Assembly (NCBI GenBank): GCA_016789955.1
Contig: JAEUPB010000110.1
Coordinates: 1 to 64,000, forward strand
DNA from: Rubrivivax sp.
Lineage (GTDB): Bacteria; Pseudomonadota; Gammaproteobacteria; Burkholderiales; Burkholderiaceae_C
Direction of reading: 5' to 3'
Length of the DNA stretch: 64,000 bases
This document shows positions 16,128-25,334 of the stretch, one piece after another. Under the pieces are notes generated by a model. The model was not told the origin of the DNA. It was given only the letters and a program-made list of their open reading frames with translations, and ran no database searches. The first letter of the stretch is position 1; every line of letters starts with the position of its first letter. A program made the position numbers and the translations under genes.

Positions 16128-18662
16128 ATGGACACCGGCACCGGCACGCGCGTACTGCGCTTCGGCCGCCACGAGCTGCGGCTGGACGAGCGCACGCTGC
16201 GGGCCGATGGCGTGCCGGTGAAGCTGGGTCCGCGTGCCTACGACGTGCTGCGCGTGCTGGCCGAACAGCCCGGCGCGGTGGTCTCGAAGGACGAACTGCT
16301 GCAGCGCGTGTGGCCCGGCACGGTGGTCGAGGAGAACACGCTGCAGGCGCAGGTGGTGGCGTTGCGCAAGGCGCTGGGCGCGGCCGCGATCGTCACCGTA
16401 CCGGGGCACGGCTACCGGCTGCTGGCGGCATCTGGCCCCGAGCCCACGATGCCGGCGGCCGCCCCACCGATGCACAACCTGCCGCATGCACGCGATGCGC
16501 TGCTCGGCCGTGATGACGAGCTGCAGACGCTCGCCACCCTGTTGAGCGGCCACCGGCTGGTGACGCTCACCGGCCCCGGCGGCGTGGGCAAGTCGCGCCT
16601 GGCCCTGCAGGGCGGGTGGGATGCGCTGCCCGCGCGCACCGGCGGCGTCTGGTGGGTGGAACTGGCGCCGGTGCCCGCCGATGCCGGCGTCGCCGCGGCC
16701 GTGGCCGCCGTGCTCGGCGTGGCGGTGCGGGGCGAGCCGCTGCGCGAGCTTTTGCGGCAGCTCGGTGATGCCGATCCGCTGATCGTGCTCGACAACGCCG
16801 AGCACGTCGCCGCCGGCGCGGCGGAGCTGGCCGAGGCGCTGCTCGAACGTACGCCGAGGGTGCGATTGCTCGTCACGTCCCAGCGCGCCATGGACGTGCG
16901 CGGCGAGCAGCAGCTGCGCCTGGAACCGCTGCCCTTCCCGGAAGGCGCCCGGCCCACGCTCGCGCAGGCGCTGTCTTCGGCGGCGGTGCAGCTGCTGACC
17001 GCACGGGCCACCGCAGCCGACCAGACCTTCGCGCTCGACGAGGCCGCCGCTCCCGCTGCCGCGGCGATCTGCCGGCGGCTCGACGGGCTGCCGCTGGCCA
17101 TCGAGATGGCCGCGGCACGGGTGCCGCTGCTGGGCCTGCAAGGGGTGGCCGATCGTCTCGATGAGCGCTTCCGGCTGCTCACCACCGGCCACCGCGGCGC
17201 GCCGACGCGCCAGCGCACGCTGCGCGACACGCTCGAGTGGAGCCATGCACTGCTGCCCGCGGCCGGGAAGGTGCTGCTGCGGCGGTTGGCGGCCTTCGCC
17301 GGGTCGTTCACGCTGGACGCTGCCGTGTCCGTGTGCGCGCAGGACGGCGGCGACGAGGTCGACGTGATCGACGGCCTCGCGGCGCTGTGCCGGCAGTCGT
17401 TGGTGGTCGTCGATGCGCAAGGCGGCGGGCCGCGCTATCGCCTGCTGGAGACCACCCGGGCGTATGCCGCCGAACAGCTCGCCGCGGCCGGCGAGGCCGA
17501 CGCGCTGGCCGATCGCCATGCCGCCCACCTGCGGCAGCGCATGGCCCGCTGCCATGACGACTGGACACGGCTCGACGACGCGGCCTTCCTCGCGCTCCAC
17601 GCCCCGGAGCTCGACAACCTGCGCGCAGCGATCGAGCGCGGCCTCTCGGGTGCGGCGGGCGGGGCCGGTGTCGAGACCGCGGTCGCCCTGGTGGGGGCGT
17701 CGATCCGCGTCTGGCTCGCCCGGTCGCTCTACGCGGAAGCGGAGGACCTCGCGCATCGGGCTGCGGCGGCCCTGGACGCCGGTACGCCACCGCGCGAGCG
17801 CGCGGCCGTGCTCGCCGCCTGCGCCGCGGCGCCAGGCTCGCGCGACCACGAGGCGGTCATCGTCTGGGCCCGCGAGGCGGCGACGTTGTACGCCGGCCTG
17901 GGCGATGCGCTGGCGCGCGTCGGCGCGCTGCACACGCTGGCGCATGCGCATGCCTATCGCGGCGATGCCGAGGCCGACGCCGCGCTCGCCGAGGCCTGGC
18001 AGGCACTGCAGGGGCTGGACCGCCCACGGCTGGCCGCGATGCTGCATCACACGTCCGCCCTGGCGCACCTGACGCGCGGCGACTACGCGCAAGCCGGGCG
18101 CGACGGGCACGCCGCGCTGATGCTGTGGCGCGCCTGCGGCGCCGAGGGCAAGGCGCTGCAGGCGCTGGACCTGCTGGCCGATCTCGCGTGGCAGCAGGGC
18201 GACCTGGCACGCGGCATCGCGCTGGCGAGCGAGGCGCTCGACGGCCTCGACCGCTTGCCGCTGGCCAACCGGCGCTGGCGGCTGTATGCGCAGGGCAACC
18301 TCTACGGCATGCTCGTGGAGCAGGGCGGCCGGGACGATGCGCTGCAGGCCCTGTGGCCTGCGCTGCTGCGCAGCGCGTTCGAGTTCGGGGTCGGGCACGG
18401 CTGGATCGACCACCACGCCGCGTGGCGTGCGCGGCGCGGCGAGACTGGCGTGGCGCTGCGGCTGGTCGGCTGGGCCGATGCCGTGCGCGGTTCGCGCTCG
18501 CTGAACCGCCAGCCCAACGAGCGTCGGGCGCGCGAGGCGGTGCTGGCTGCCGCGCTTGCGGGCGGGGCCGGCGACGCCGACGTGGCGGCCGCCCTCGCGC
18601 AGGGCGCGGCGCTCGACGAAGCCGGCGTGCAGCGCCTCGCGACGCTCCCGACCGGGGGTTGA
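16128..18662 (+). CDS. Winged-helix transcriptional regulator fused to STAND-type ATPase
   Basis: An 844-residue signal-transduction ATPase. Residues about 8-100 are an OmpR/PhoB-type winged helix (VWPGTVVEENTLQAQVVALRK and VPGHGYRL). This is followed by an NB-ARC-like ATPase with Walker A GPGGVGKS (149-156), Walker B LIVLDNAEH (218-226) and the RRLDGLPLAIEMAAARV helix typical of the predicted-ATPase group COG3903. The C-terminal 400 residues are alpha-helical, Ala/Leu-rich and TPR-like, probably the sensor. The ATG at 16128 precedes the winged helix directly. It is a paralogue of the regulator at 51632. It diverges from the 97-residue/PEP-CTERM operon, its likely target; the inducer is unknown. 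Confidence 0.88.
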   Translation: MDTGTGTRVLRFGRHELRLDERTLRADGVPVKLGPRAYDVLRVLAEQPGAVVSKDELLQRVWPGTVVEENTLQAQVVALRKALGAAAIVTVPGHGYRLLAASGPEPTMPAAAPPMHNLPHARDALLGRDDELQTLATLLSGHRLVTLTGPGGVGKSRLALQGGWDALPARTGGVWWVELAPVPADAGVAAAVAAVLGVAVRGEPLRELLRQLGDADPLIVLDNAEHVAAGAAELAEALLERTPRVRLLVTSQRAMDVRGEQQLRLEPLPFPEGARPTLAQALSSAAVQLLTARATAADQTFALDEAAAPAAAAICRRLDGLPLAIEMAAARVPLLGLQGVADRLDERFRLLTTGHRGAPTRQRTLRDTLEWSHALLPAAGKVLLRRLAAFAGSFTLDAAVSVCAQDGGDEVDVIDGLAALCRQSLVVVDAQGGGPRYRLLETTRAYAAEQLAAAGEADALADRHAAHLRQRMARCHDDWTRLDDAAFLALHAPELDNLRAAIERGLSGAAGGAGVETAVALVGASIRVWLARSLYAEAEDLAHRAAAALDAGTPPRERAAVLAACAAAPGSRDHEAVIVWAREAATLYAGLGDALARVGALHTLAHAHAYRGDAEADAALAEAWQALQGLDRPRLAAMLHHTSALAHLTRGDYAQAGRDGHAALMLWRACGAEGKALQALDLLADLAWQQGDLARGIALASEALDGLDRLPLANRRWRLYAQGNLYGMLVEQGGRDDALQALWPALLRSAFEFGVGHGWIDHHAAWRARRGETGVALRLVGWADAVRGSRSLNRQPNERRAREAVLAAALAGGAGDADVAAALAQGAALDEAGVQRLATLPTGG

Positions 18663-18735
18663 TCCCGAGGCCGGCGCATCCGGTGGCCCGCCGGGAACGG
18701 GCATCATCGGTCGCCGCTACCACACCGCCGCACCC

Positions 18736-19356
18736 ATGCTCACCTACTACTACGCCGCGAACACCTGCTCGCTGGCCGCGCACCTGTCGCTGGTGCACGC
18801 CGGGGCCCCGCACGAGGCCGTGCGGCTGGACTTCAAGAACCAGCAGCAGCGCTCGCCCGAGTACCTCGCGATCAACCCCAAGGGCCGCGTGCCGGCGCTG
18901 GTCACCGAGCGCGGCGTGCTCACCGAGACGCCGGCGATCCTGCAGTACATCGCGCAGGCCTGGCCGGCGTCGAAGCTGGCCCCGCTCGACGACCCCTGGG
19001 CGCTGGCGCAGATGAACTCGTTCAACAGCTACCTGTGCTCCACCGTGCATGTGGCGCATGCCCACAAGGGCCGCGGCGCGCGCTGGGCCGACGACCCCGC
19101 GGCCTGGGAGGCGATGAAGCGCAAGGTGCCGCAATCGGTGGGCGACGCTTTCGCGTTCATCGAGGACGGCGCGCTGCGCGGGCCCTGGGTGCTGGGCGAG
19201 ACCTTCTCCACTTCGGACTACTACCTGCTGACGATCGCGCGCTGGCTGGAAGGCGACGGCGTGGACCTGGCGAAGCTGCCGCGCGTGCTGGAGCACCGCG
19301 CCAGAATGCTCGCGCTGCCGCTGGTGGCAGACGTGATCGCGAAGCAGGAGGGCTGA
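18736..19356 (+). CDS. Glutathione S-transferase family protein
   Basis: A 206-residue two-domain GST. The thioredoxin-like N-terminal domain begins MLTYYYAANTCSLAAHL, with the Ser/Cys active-site region of beta-class enzymes, and carries NPKGRVPAL and the TETPAILQYIA glutathione-binding segment. The helical C-terminal domain contains FSTSDYYLL, equivalent to the conserved N-capping box. Length is standard. It is followed 2 bp later by an SDR gene, so the two probably form an operon. The substrate cannot be assigned; GSTs of this class handle electrophilic or halogenated compounds. Confidence 0.9.
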   Translation: MLTYYYAANTCSLAAHLSLVHAGAPHEAVRLDFKNQQQRSPEYLAINPKGRVPALVTERGVLTETPAILQYIAQAWPASKLAPLDDPWALAQMNSFNSYLCSTVHVAHAHKGRGARWADDPAAWEAMKRKVPQSVGDAFAFIEDGALRGPWVLGETFSTSDYYLLTIARWLEGDGVDLAKLPRVLEHRARMLALPLVADVIAKQEG

Positions 19357-19358
19357 CG

Positions 19359-20147
19359 ATGGATCTGGGATTGCGCGGCAAATGGGCGCTGGTGTGCGCC
19401 GCGAGCAAGGGGCTGGGGCGCGGCTGTGCGCAGGCGCTGGCGGCCGAAGGCGCGAACGTCGTGATCACGGCGCGCGGCGCCGAGGCGCTGGAGGCCACGG
19501 CGGTGGCGCTGCGCGCGGCATCGCCCGGCGTCACCGTGGTGGCCGTGGCCGGCGACATCACCACGCCCGCCGGCCGGGCTGCGGCGCTGGTCGCGGCACC
19601 GCAGATCGACATCCTCGTCAACAACGCCGGCGGCCCGCCGCCCGGTGATTTCCGCGACTGGACGCCCGAGCACTGGCACGCCGCGGTGGAGGCCAACATG
19701 GTCACGCCGATCGAGCTGATCAAGGCCACCGTCGACCGCATGGCCGAGCGCGGGTACGGGCGCATCGTCAACATCACGTCGTCGTCGGTGAAGGCTCCGA
19801 TCGACTTCCTGGGCCTGTCGAACGGCGCACGCTCGGGCCTCACCGGTTTCGTCGCGGGCATCGCGCGCCAGCCGCGGCTGGCCACGCGCAACGTCACCAT
19901 CAACAACCTGCTGCCCGGCTCGTTCGACACCGACCGCTTGCGCGCGGGCTTCACGAGCCAGGCCGCCAAGCTCGGCAAGACGGTCGACGACATGCGCGCC
20001 GCGCGCGAGAAGACCATCCCCGCGGGCCGCTTCGGCACCGCCGAGGAGTTCGGCCAGTTCTGCGCCTTCCTGTGCAGCCAGCAGGCCGGCTACTACACCG
20101 GGCAGAACGTGTTGCTCGACGGCGGCGCGTACCCCGGCACGTACTGA
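19359..20147 (+). CDS. SDR-family protein lacking the canonical Tyr/Lys pair
   Basis: A 262-residue short-chain dehydrogenase/reductase-fold protein. The cofactor loop AASKGLGRG is at residues 14-22, GDIT follows strand 3, and NNAGG is at 88-92. The catalytic Ser region is SSSVK (141-145), but where YxxxK is expected the sequence reads SNGAR, so Tyr is replaced by Ser154 and Lys by Arg158. The C-terminal LLDGGAYPG matches FabG-like SDRs. The protein may therefore be a binding protein or use another mechanism; a similar subgroup is known among FabG-like SDRs. It directly follows the GST gene (2 bp gap). Confidence 0.87.
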   Translation: MDLGLRGKWALVCAASKGLGRGCAQALAAEGANVVITARGAEALEATAVALRAASPGVTVVAVAGDITTPAGRAAALVAAPQIDILVNNAGGPPPGDFRDWTPEHWHAAVEANMVTPIELIKATVDRMAERGYGRIVNITSSSVKAPIDFLGLSNGARSGLTGFVAGIARQPRLATRNVTINNLLPGSFDTDRLRAGFTSQAAKLGKTVDDMRAAREKTIPAGRFGTAEEFGQFCAFLCSQQAGYYTGQNVLLDGGAYPGTY

Positions 20148-20177
20148 CGCCGCAAAGAAGATCCTCAGGAGACAGCG

Positions 20178-22550
20178 ATGACGAAGAACCGCAGCGTGCG
20201 TGCGGCCCACCTGGCGTTGGCCGTTGCGGCGGCCGCCGCACTGGCCGGTTGCGCGGCCATGGGCCCTGGCGCGGGCGGCGGCACGGCCACCATCCAGCGC
20301 ACCGCCCACGGCGTGGCGCACGTCAGCGCCGGGGACCTCGAATCGCTCGCCTACGGCATCGCCTACGCGCATGCGCAGGACAACGTCTGCCAGACCGCCG
20401 ACCAGCTCGTCACGGTGCGCGGCGAACGCTCGCGCCACTTCGGCGGCGCCACGCTCGGGCTGCTGGGGCTGCGCGCGCTGCCCAACGAGCAGGTCGACCT
20501 CTTCGTCGCGTCGCATGTCGACGACGCCAAGCTCGCCAAGGCCGCAGCCACCACGAGCGCTGAAGCGCAGGCGCTGTCGCGCGGCTACGTGGCCGGCTAC
20601 AACCGCTACCTCGCCGACCACGCCGGCCGGCTGCCCGCGGCCTGCAACGGCAAGCCGTGGGTGACGCCGATGACCGCGGCCGACTACGCGCGCATCGCCG
20701 AAGTCAGCGCCGTGCAGGCCGGCGTCGCGCTGTTCGCCGACGGCATCCTCGGTGCCGCGCCGCCGAAGACTGCGGCGCTGGGCGAACCGGGCCGCAGCGG
20801 GGCCGCTGCCGTCGCCGCGATCGACGTGCAGAGCACGCTCTCGGTCGACGACCTGCGCCCCGACTACGCGCCGATGGCCTCCAATGCCTGGGCCTTCGGC
20901 CGTGACACGACGGCCGACGGCCGCGGCCTGCTGCTCGGCAACCCGCACTTCCCGTGGCGCGGCAGCAACCGCTTCTGGCAACTGCACGCCACCGTGCCGG
21001 GGCAACTCGACGTGATGGGCGTGGCCATCGGCACCTCGCCGGTGGTGGTGATCGGCTACACCAAGGACGTCGCGTGGTCGCACACGGTGTCCACCGGCAA
21101 GCGATTCACGCTGCACGAGCTGAGGCTTGTGCCAGGCGACCCGACCAGCTACCTCGTCGACGGCCGCGTCGAGAAGATGGGTTCGCGCGACGTGCGCACC
21201 ACCGTGCGCGGTGACGGCGGCGCGATGGCGCAGAAGACCGCCACCGTGTGGAGCACGCGCTACGGTCCGGTGTTCGTGGCGCCGCGTCTCGGGCTGACCT
21301 GGACGGCGCAGACCGCCTACGCGATCCAGGACGTGAACAGCGGCAACGTGCGCAGCGTCGACCAGTGGCTGGCCTACGCGCGGGCCCGCAACGTGCAGGA
21401 GATCCAGCGCGCGCTGCCGATGCTCGGCACCTCGTGGGTCAACACCATCGCGGCCGATCGCCACGGCACTGCGCTGTATGCCGACGCCAGCGTGGTGCCC
21501 GACGTCGACGCCGCGCAGCTTCAGCGCTGCGCCCCCGGCGAGGCGGGGCAGCGTGCGGCGCGTGCCGCCAACATCGTCGTGCTCGACGGCTCGCGGGCCG
21601 AGTGCGACTGGAAGCGCGATGCGCGCTCGGCGCAGCCCGGCGCCATCGCCGGCGAGCGGCTGCCGGTGGCGCTGCGCAGCGACTGGGTGCAGAACAGCAA
21701 CGACAGCTTCGTGTACACCCACCCCGCGCAGCGCTTCGACGGCATCTCGCCGCTGGTGGGGACGGCGCGCGTGGACAGCCCGCGCACGCGTTCGAGCCTG
21801 ATCGAGGTGCCGCTGATGCTCGGCGCCGGCAAGGCCACGCCCGAGGCGGTGCAGCGGCAACTGTTCGAGAACCGCAATCTGCTCGGGCGCTTGGTGGTGC
21901 CCGACCTGCTGGCGGCCTGCGCGCAGGCGCCCGACGATGCCACGCGCGCCGGCTGCGCGGCGCTGCGTGGCTGGGACCGCACCAGCGAACTCGGGTCCCG
22001 CGGCGCCCACCTGTTCCGCGAGTTCTGGCGCGGCGCGATGGGCATCCCCAACGTCTATCGCGTGCCGTTCGACGCCGCGCGGCCGGTGGAAACGCCGATG
22101 GGCCTGAACATGGCCGACGCGGCGGTGGCGGCCAAGGTGTGGGAATCGCTCGGCAAGGCCGTGGCCGCCGTGCGCGGCGCCGGCTTTGCGCTCGATGCGC
22201 CGCTGGGTGACGTGCAGCGCGCCGGCATCGTCGAGGAGCGCATCGCGTTGCACGGCGGCGAGCCGTTCGAAGGCGTGCTGAACATGATGTCGGTGCGCGG
22301 GCAGACCGGCCTGGCGAACCGCGGCTACCTGATCGACTACGGCACCAGCTACGTGCAGGTGGTGGGCTGGGACGCCCGCGGGCCGGTGGCGCGGGCGCTG
22401 CTGACCTACGGGCAGTCGAGCGACCCGGCATCGCCGCACGCCGCCGACCAGCTGCGCCTCTACGCGAAGAAGGAGTGGCCGCTGCTGCCGTTCCACGCCG
22501 ACGACGTGGCGCGGGCGCGCATCGCGCCGCCGATCGAGTTGCGGCGCTGA
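20178..22550 (+). CDS. Penicillin acylase-family lipoprotein (amidase)
   Basis: A 790-residue N-terminal-nucleophile hydrolase of the penicillin/aculeacin/AHL-acylase family. An export signal with lipobox LAGC (Cys25) predicts outer-membrane anchoring. After an alpha-chain region (ESLAYGIAYAHAQDN near 55-69), the self-cleavage site MASNAWAFG puts the nucleophile at Ser235, followed by LLLGNPHFPW, the conserved beta-chain element. The later WVNTIAADRHGTALYAD and VQNSNDSF match the family. Known members cleave amides of beta-lactams, lipopeptides or acyl-homoserine lactones; the substrate here is not predictable. Preceded by a good AGGAGA site 7 bp upstream. Confidence 0.9.
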   Translation: MTKNRSVRAAHLALAVAAAAALAGCAAMGPGAGGGTATIQRTAHGVAHVSAGDLESLAYGIAYAHAQDNVCQTADQLVTVRGERSRHFGGATLGLLGLRALPNEQVDLFVASHVDDAKLAKAAATTSAEAQALSRGYVAGYNRYLADHAGRLPAACNGKPWVTPMTAADYARIAEVSAVQAGVALFADGILGAAPPKTAALGEPGRSGAAAVAAIDVQSTLSVDDLRPDYAPMASNAWAFGRDTTADGRGLLLGNPHFPWRGSNRFWQLHATVPGQLDVMGVAIGTSPVVVIGYTKDVAWSHTVSTGKRFTLHELRLVPGDPTSYLVDGRVEKMGSRDVRTTVRGDGGAMAQKTATVWSTRYGPVFVAPRLGLTWTAQTAYAIQDVNSGNVRSVDQWLAYARARNVQEIQRALPMLGTSWVNTIAADRHGTALYADASVVPDVDAAQLQRCAPGEAGQRAARAANIVVLDGSRAECDWKRDARSAQPGAIAGERLPVALRSDWVQNSNDSFVYTHPAQRFDGISPLVGTARVDSPRTRSSLIEVPLMLGAGKATPEAVQRQLFENRNLLGRLVVPDLLAACAQAPDDATRAGCAALRGWDRTSELGSRGAHLFREFWRGAMGIPNVYRVPFDAARPVETPMGLNMADAAVAAKVWESLGKAVAAVRGAGFALDAPLGDVQRAGIVEERIALHGGEPFEGVLNMMSVRGQTGLANRGYLIDYGTSYVQVVGWDARGPVARALLTYGQSSDPASPHAADQLRLYAKKEWPLLPFHADDVARARIAPPIELRR

Positions 22551-22554
22551 GGAT

Positions 22555-22576
22555 TGGCGGGCGGGTCAGCCCGCCA
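22555..22576. terminator. Hairpin between convergent genes
   Basis: TGGCGGGC (22555-22562) pairs perfectly with GCCCGCCA (22569-22576) around a 6-base loop. It lies between the convergent acylase and S41-like genes, and the leftward gene's stop codon sits in the loop. There is no T-run, so termination is only inferred. Confidence 0.4.
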
Positions 22577-23930
22577 GCGCCTGCTCCACCGCCCGCATCG
22601 CCGGATCGATGCCGTCGCGCCACGCGGCGTACGTCCACGGCGCGGCGATATCGGGCGCCAGCGTCGGCACCGCGATCGGATGCCGGCGCACCGGGTCGTG
22701 GCAGTCGTCGAAGCGCCGGCAGCCGTCGCGGTAGTCGTGGCGCTCGGTGGCCGGCAGCAGCGCGAGCCTCGAGTGCGCGAGCGTCAGCACGCGGCCCTCG
22801 GCCCAGAACTCGAGTCGGTCGCCGGGCTCCTCGCCGACCAGCGTCACGCGGTCGGGCGCGGCCTGCTTCACGTAGCCCGTGGTGCTGATCGCCGCCGAAA
22901 AGGTCCACGGGCTCGTCACCACGAACAGTCGCCCCGGCACCAGCTCGGGCAACGACTGCGCGAAGGCGCGCGTCGTGGTGAGGTCGCCGCCGCCGTTCTG
23001 GCGCAGGTCCAGCGCCAGGTGTCGCGGGCGGCGTTCGGCCACGGCGCGACGCGCCTCGTCGAAGAAGGCGGGCAGCTTCTGCCTGGCGGTGTCGTGCGTG
23101 ACGCGCATCTCCACCACCGCGAGCGAGCGGGCGTCGTCGATGCGCCAGCGCAAGAACTGCAACGGCTCCTGCAGCGACCACGGGGCCTGCGTGGCCGGCA
23201 GCACGCCGCGCCAGCCGAGGTCTTCTCCGAGCACGCCGGGCAACAGCAGCCGCCCGGTGTTCGCACGCGGGCGGTCGGGGCGCGGTGGCTCGGCGTCGAG
23301 CGTGCGCTCCAGACGCGTGCCGTCGGGTGCGCGCAGCGCGTAGCGGGCGCGCTGCGGCGCGTCGGCCTGGCCGAGCGCGTGCAGCTGCTCGGGGCTTTCC
23401 ACGTACAGCGGCAGCCAGCGATCGCGCCACGCCGGCGGGCCGCCCTGCAGCCCGTGCGCGGCGCTGCGCAGCGCGTCCAGCGGGCGGCCGTCGATCGCTT
23501 CCAGCGTGGCACCGAGCAGCGCGGCGTGCTCGGGCGTCGTGCGCACGACGTGGACGTCGCGCCCGAACGGCACGAAGCGCAGCGGCACGCGGTTGAACAG
23601 CTCGGCGCGCGGCAGCGGCAGGCTCATCGTGTGGCCGTTGTCGGCGAGCGCGGCGATGCGGGCGAGTTCGAGCGCGAAGCGGGCGCTGTCGACCAGGCCC
23701 GTCTGCGCCTCCAGCGCTGCGAGTCGCGCCTGCGCCCCGGCACGCGCCGCCGGGGCGTACGAGGCATCACGGTCCAGGAAGTCGCGGCGGAACTGGGCGA
23801 GGTCGGCGCGGCGCTGGTCGACCCCGAGCGTCGTGGCATGGGCCGTGCGCGAGGAGACGCTGGTGCCGGCGAGCAGCAGGGCCGAGGCCAGCATCGCGCG
23901 GCGGCGCGTGGGAAGGAGGGGCGTGGTCAT
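22566..23930 (-). CDS. Exported S41-like (tail-specific) peptidase
   Basis: A 454-residue protein with an export signal containing consecutive arginines (TRRRAMLASALLLAG), possibly Tat-type. The C-terminal half resembles the crotonase-like catalytic domain of S41/Tsp proteases: LALDLRQNGGGDLTTT (305-320) and TSPWTFSAA, with the likely nucleophile Ser345, then a GDRLEFW element. The N-terminal half is helical with the NGHTMSLPLP region (98-107). No clear PDZ sequence is seen. The protein is monocistronic and convergent with the acylase gene. Proteolytic role is inferred; the family is supported by the motif order. Confidence 0.75.
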   Translation of the reverse strand: MTTPLLPTRRRAMLASALLLAGTSVSSRTAHATTLGVDQRRADLAQFRRDFLDRDASYAPAARAGAQARLAALEAQTGLVDSARFALELARIAALADNGHTMSLPLPRAELFNRVPLRFVPFGRDVHVVRTTPEHAALLGATLEAIDGRPLDALRSAAHGLQGGPPAWRDRWLPLYVESPEQLHALGQADAPQRARYALRAPDGTRLERTLDAEPPRPDRPRANTGRLLLPGVLGEDLGWRGVLPATQAPWSLQEPLQFLRWRIDDARSLAVVEMRVTHDTARQKLPAFFDEARRAVAERRPRHLALDLRQNGGGDLTTTRAFAQSLPELVPGRLFVVTSPWTFSAAISTTGYVKQAAPDRVTLVGEEPGDRLEFWAEGRVLTLAHSRLALLPATERHDYRDGCRRFDDCHDPVRRHPIAVPTLAPDIAAPWTYAAWRDGIDPAMRAVEQALAG

Positions 23931-24049
23931 GGGAGATCCGGCGCAAACGCGATGCGCGCAGTCTGGCTCGGCGCGCCGCGCCGCGAGCGCGCTTCGTCAG
24001 CCCCGATCGACGCTTCGTCGCAGGCGGGGCATCCGCATCCGGCGACGGT

Positions 24050-24355
24050 TCAGCGCGGCATCGCCGCGCCGCAGTTCCAGCACTGCTCGAACGGCCCTTC
24101 GACGATCTCGCCGCAGCCGCGGCAGGCCCAGCGCCGCTCGGGCAGGTGCTGCCAGGCGTGCAGCACTGCGCGGGCTTCATCGGCGCGGGCGTCGTCGAGC
24201 ACCCAGACCTCGGGAAGGCACTGGTCGGGCGGCAGTTCGCCGACGATGGCGCAGGTATGCGCGCGCTGCACGCAGGCGTCGATGCCGGCATGGCTGAGCT
24301 GCTCGGCCCACAGCGTGGCCAGCGCGAGATTGGGGGCGTGCAGGAGCCGCTTCAT
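24050..24355 (-). CDS. DUF2007-type protein with C-terminal zinc ribbon
   Basis: A 101-residue cytoplasmic protein. Residues 1-70 (beginning MKRLLHAPNLALATLWAEQL and ending VWVLDDARADEARAVL) match the small alpha/beta DUF2007 domain, a putative signal-transducing fold. The tail has a rubredoxin-like zinc ribbon CRGCGEI then QCWNCG. The start overlaps the stop of the EamA gene by the ATGA arrangement, so translation is coupled. Function unknown beyond a metal-stabilised small adaptor. Confidence 0.8.
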   Translation of the reverse strand: MKRLLHAPNLALATLWAEQLSHAGIDACVQRAHTCAIVGELPPDQCLPEVWVLDDARADEARAVLHAWQHLPERRWACRGCGEIVEGPFEQCWNCGAAMPR

Positions 24356-25278
24356 GCGGCCCCGACGCGCGCGGCCGGGCGGCGCGCGCTGATCGCGATG
24401 CCGCCGACGATCAGCGCGAAGGCCGCCGCATGGTAGGGCTGCGGTCCTTCGCCGAGCAGCAGCGCCGACAGCACGGCGGCGAACAGCGGCGTCAGGTTGC
24501 TGAAAAAGGCCGCCAGCGCCGGGCCGCCTTCGGCCACGCCCACGCCCCAGCAGCGGTAGGCCACCAGCGATGCTCCCAGCGACACGTACAGCAGCGCGCT
24601 CACCACCGCGCCGCTCCAGCGGATCGGCGCGGCGCCCAGCGCCTGCTCGCCCAGTGCGAACAGCATCGCCGCCGCGCCGCCGAACAGCGCCTGCACGAAG
24701 AGCAGCGCGGCCCAGTCCCACGCAGGCCGCTGCGCGCCCTGCATCGATGCCGGCGGCCGCGCCAGCAGCCAGCTGTAGAAGGCCCAGCCGATCACCGCCA
24801 GCAGGATCAGCAGGTCGCCCGGCACCGGGCGCACCGCCAACAGCGTCTGCCAAGATCCGCGGGCGATCACGAGCACCACGCCGGCCAGGCCCATCGCCGC
24901 GCCGACCAGCTGCGCGCGGGTCGGGCGCTCGCCGTACACCGCCATGCCCACCGCGAGCATCCACACCGGCATGCTCGACGCCACCAGCGTGACGTTGATC
25001 GGCGTGGAGGTGACCAGCGCCGCGTACTGCAGCGCGTTGTAGAGGCCCACGCCGAGCAGCCCGAGCAGCGCGAGGTGGCGCCAGCGCTCGCGCAGGTCGA
25101 TCCAGCGCAACTGCCGCAAGGCCAGCGGCGCCAGCAGCGCGCCGGTGATCAGCCAGCGCAGCAGGTTCAGCGTCAGCGGCGGCACCTGGCCCACCATCGC
25201 GCGGCCCACCACCGCATTGCCCGCCCACAGCAGCGGCGGCAGCGTCAGGAGAATGGCGAGTCTGGGCGTCAAAGCCAT
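24352..25278 (-). CDS. EamA/DMT-family transporter
   Basis: A 308-residue membrane protein with ten predicted helices in two EamA repeats. Characteristic segments are PPLLWAGNAVVGRA in helix 1, NALQYAALVTSTPINVTLVASSMPVW in the helix 3-4 region and FFSNLTPLFAAVLSALLLGE in helix 9. Length is normal. It is coupled to the downstream DUF2007 gene by a 4-bp overlap and diverges from the quinone oxidoreductase gene with 56 bp between. Substrate unknown; members export amino acids or other metabolites. It is not closely similar to the other EamA protein at 12212. Confidence 0.9.
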   Translation of the reverse strand: MALTPRLAILLTLPPLLWAGNAVVGRAMVGQVPPLTLNLLRWLITGALLAPLALRQLRWIDLRERWRHLALLGLLGVGLYNALQYAALVTSTPINVTLVASSMPVWMLAVGMAVYGERPTRAQLVGAAMGLAGVVLVIARGSWQTLLAVRPVPGDLLILLAVIGWAFYSWLLARPPASMQGAQRPAWDWAALLFVQALFGGAAAMLFALGEQALGAAPIRWSGAVVSALLYVSLGASLVAYRCWGVGVAEGGPALAAFFSNLTPLFAAVLSALLLGEGPQPYHAAAFALIVGGIAISARRPAARVGAA

Positions 25279-25334
25279 CGTCGCGCTATGCTGCCACGCT
25301 TCACCACGACACCTTTCCCTCCAGGAGACCTTGC

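Noticed and set aside
15642-18707. Extension of the PEP-CTERM reading frame far upstream on the minus strand
   Set aside because: The in-frame extension is antisense to the STAND regulator and has no family signal; the true start is the ATG at 15641 with a ribosome site and signal peptide.
19221-22496. A 1091-codon minus-strand frame
   Set aside because: Shadow of the SDR and acylase genes, composed of His/Arg/Gly-rich sequence.
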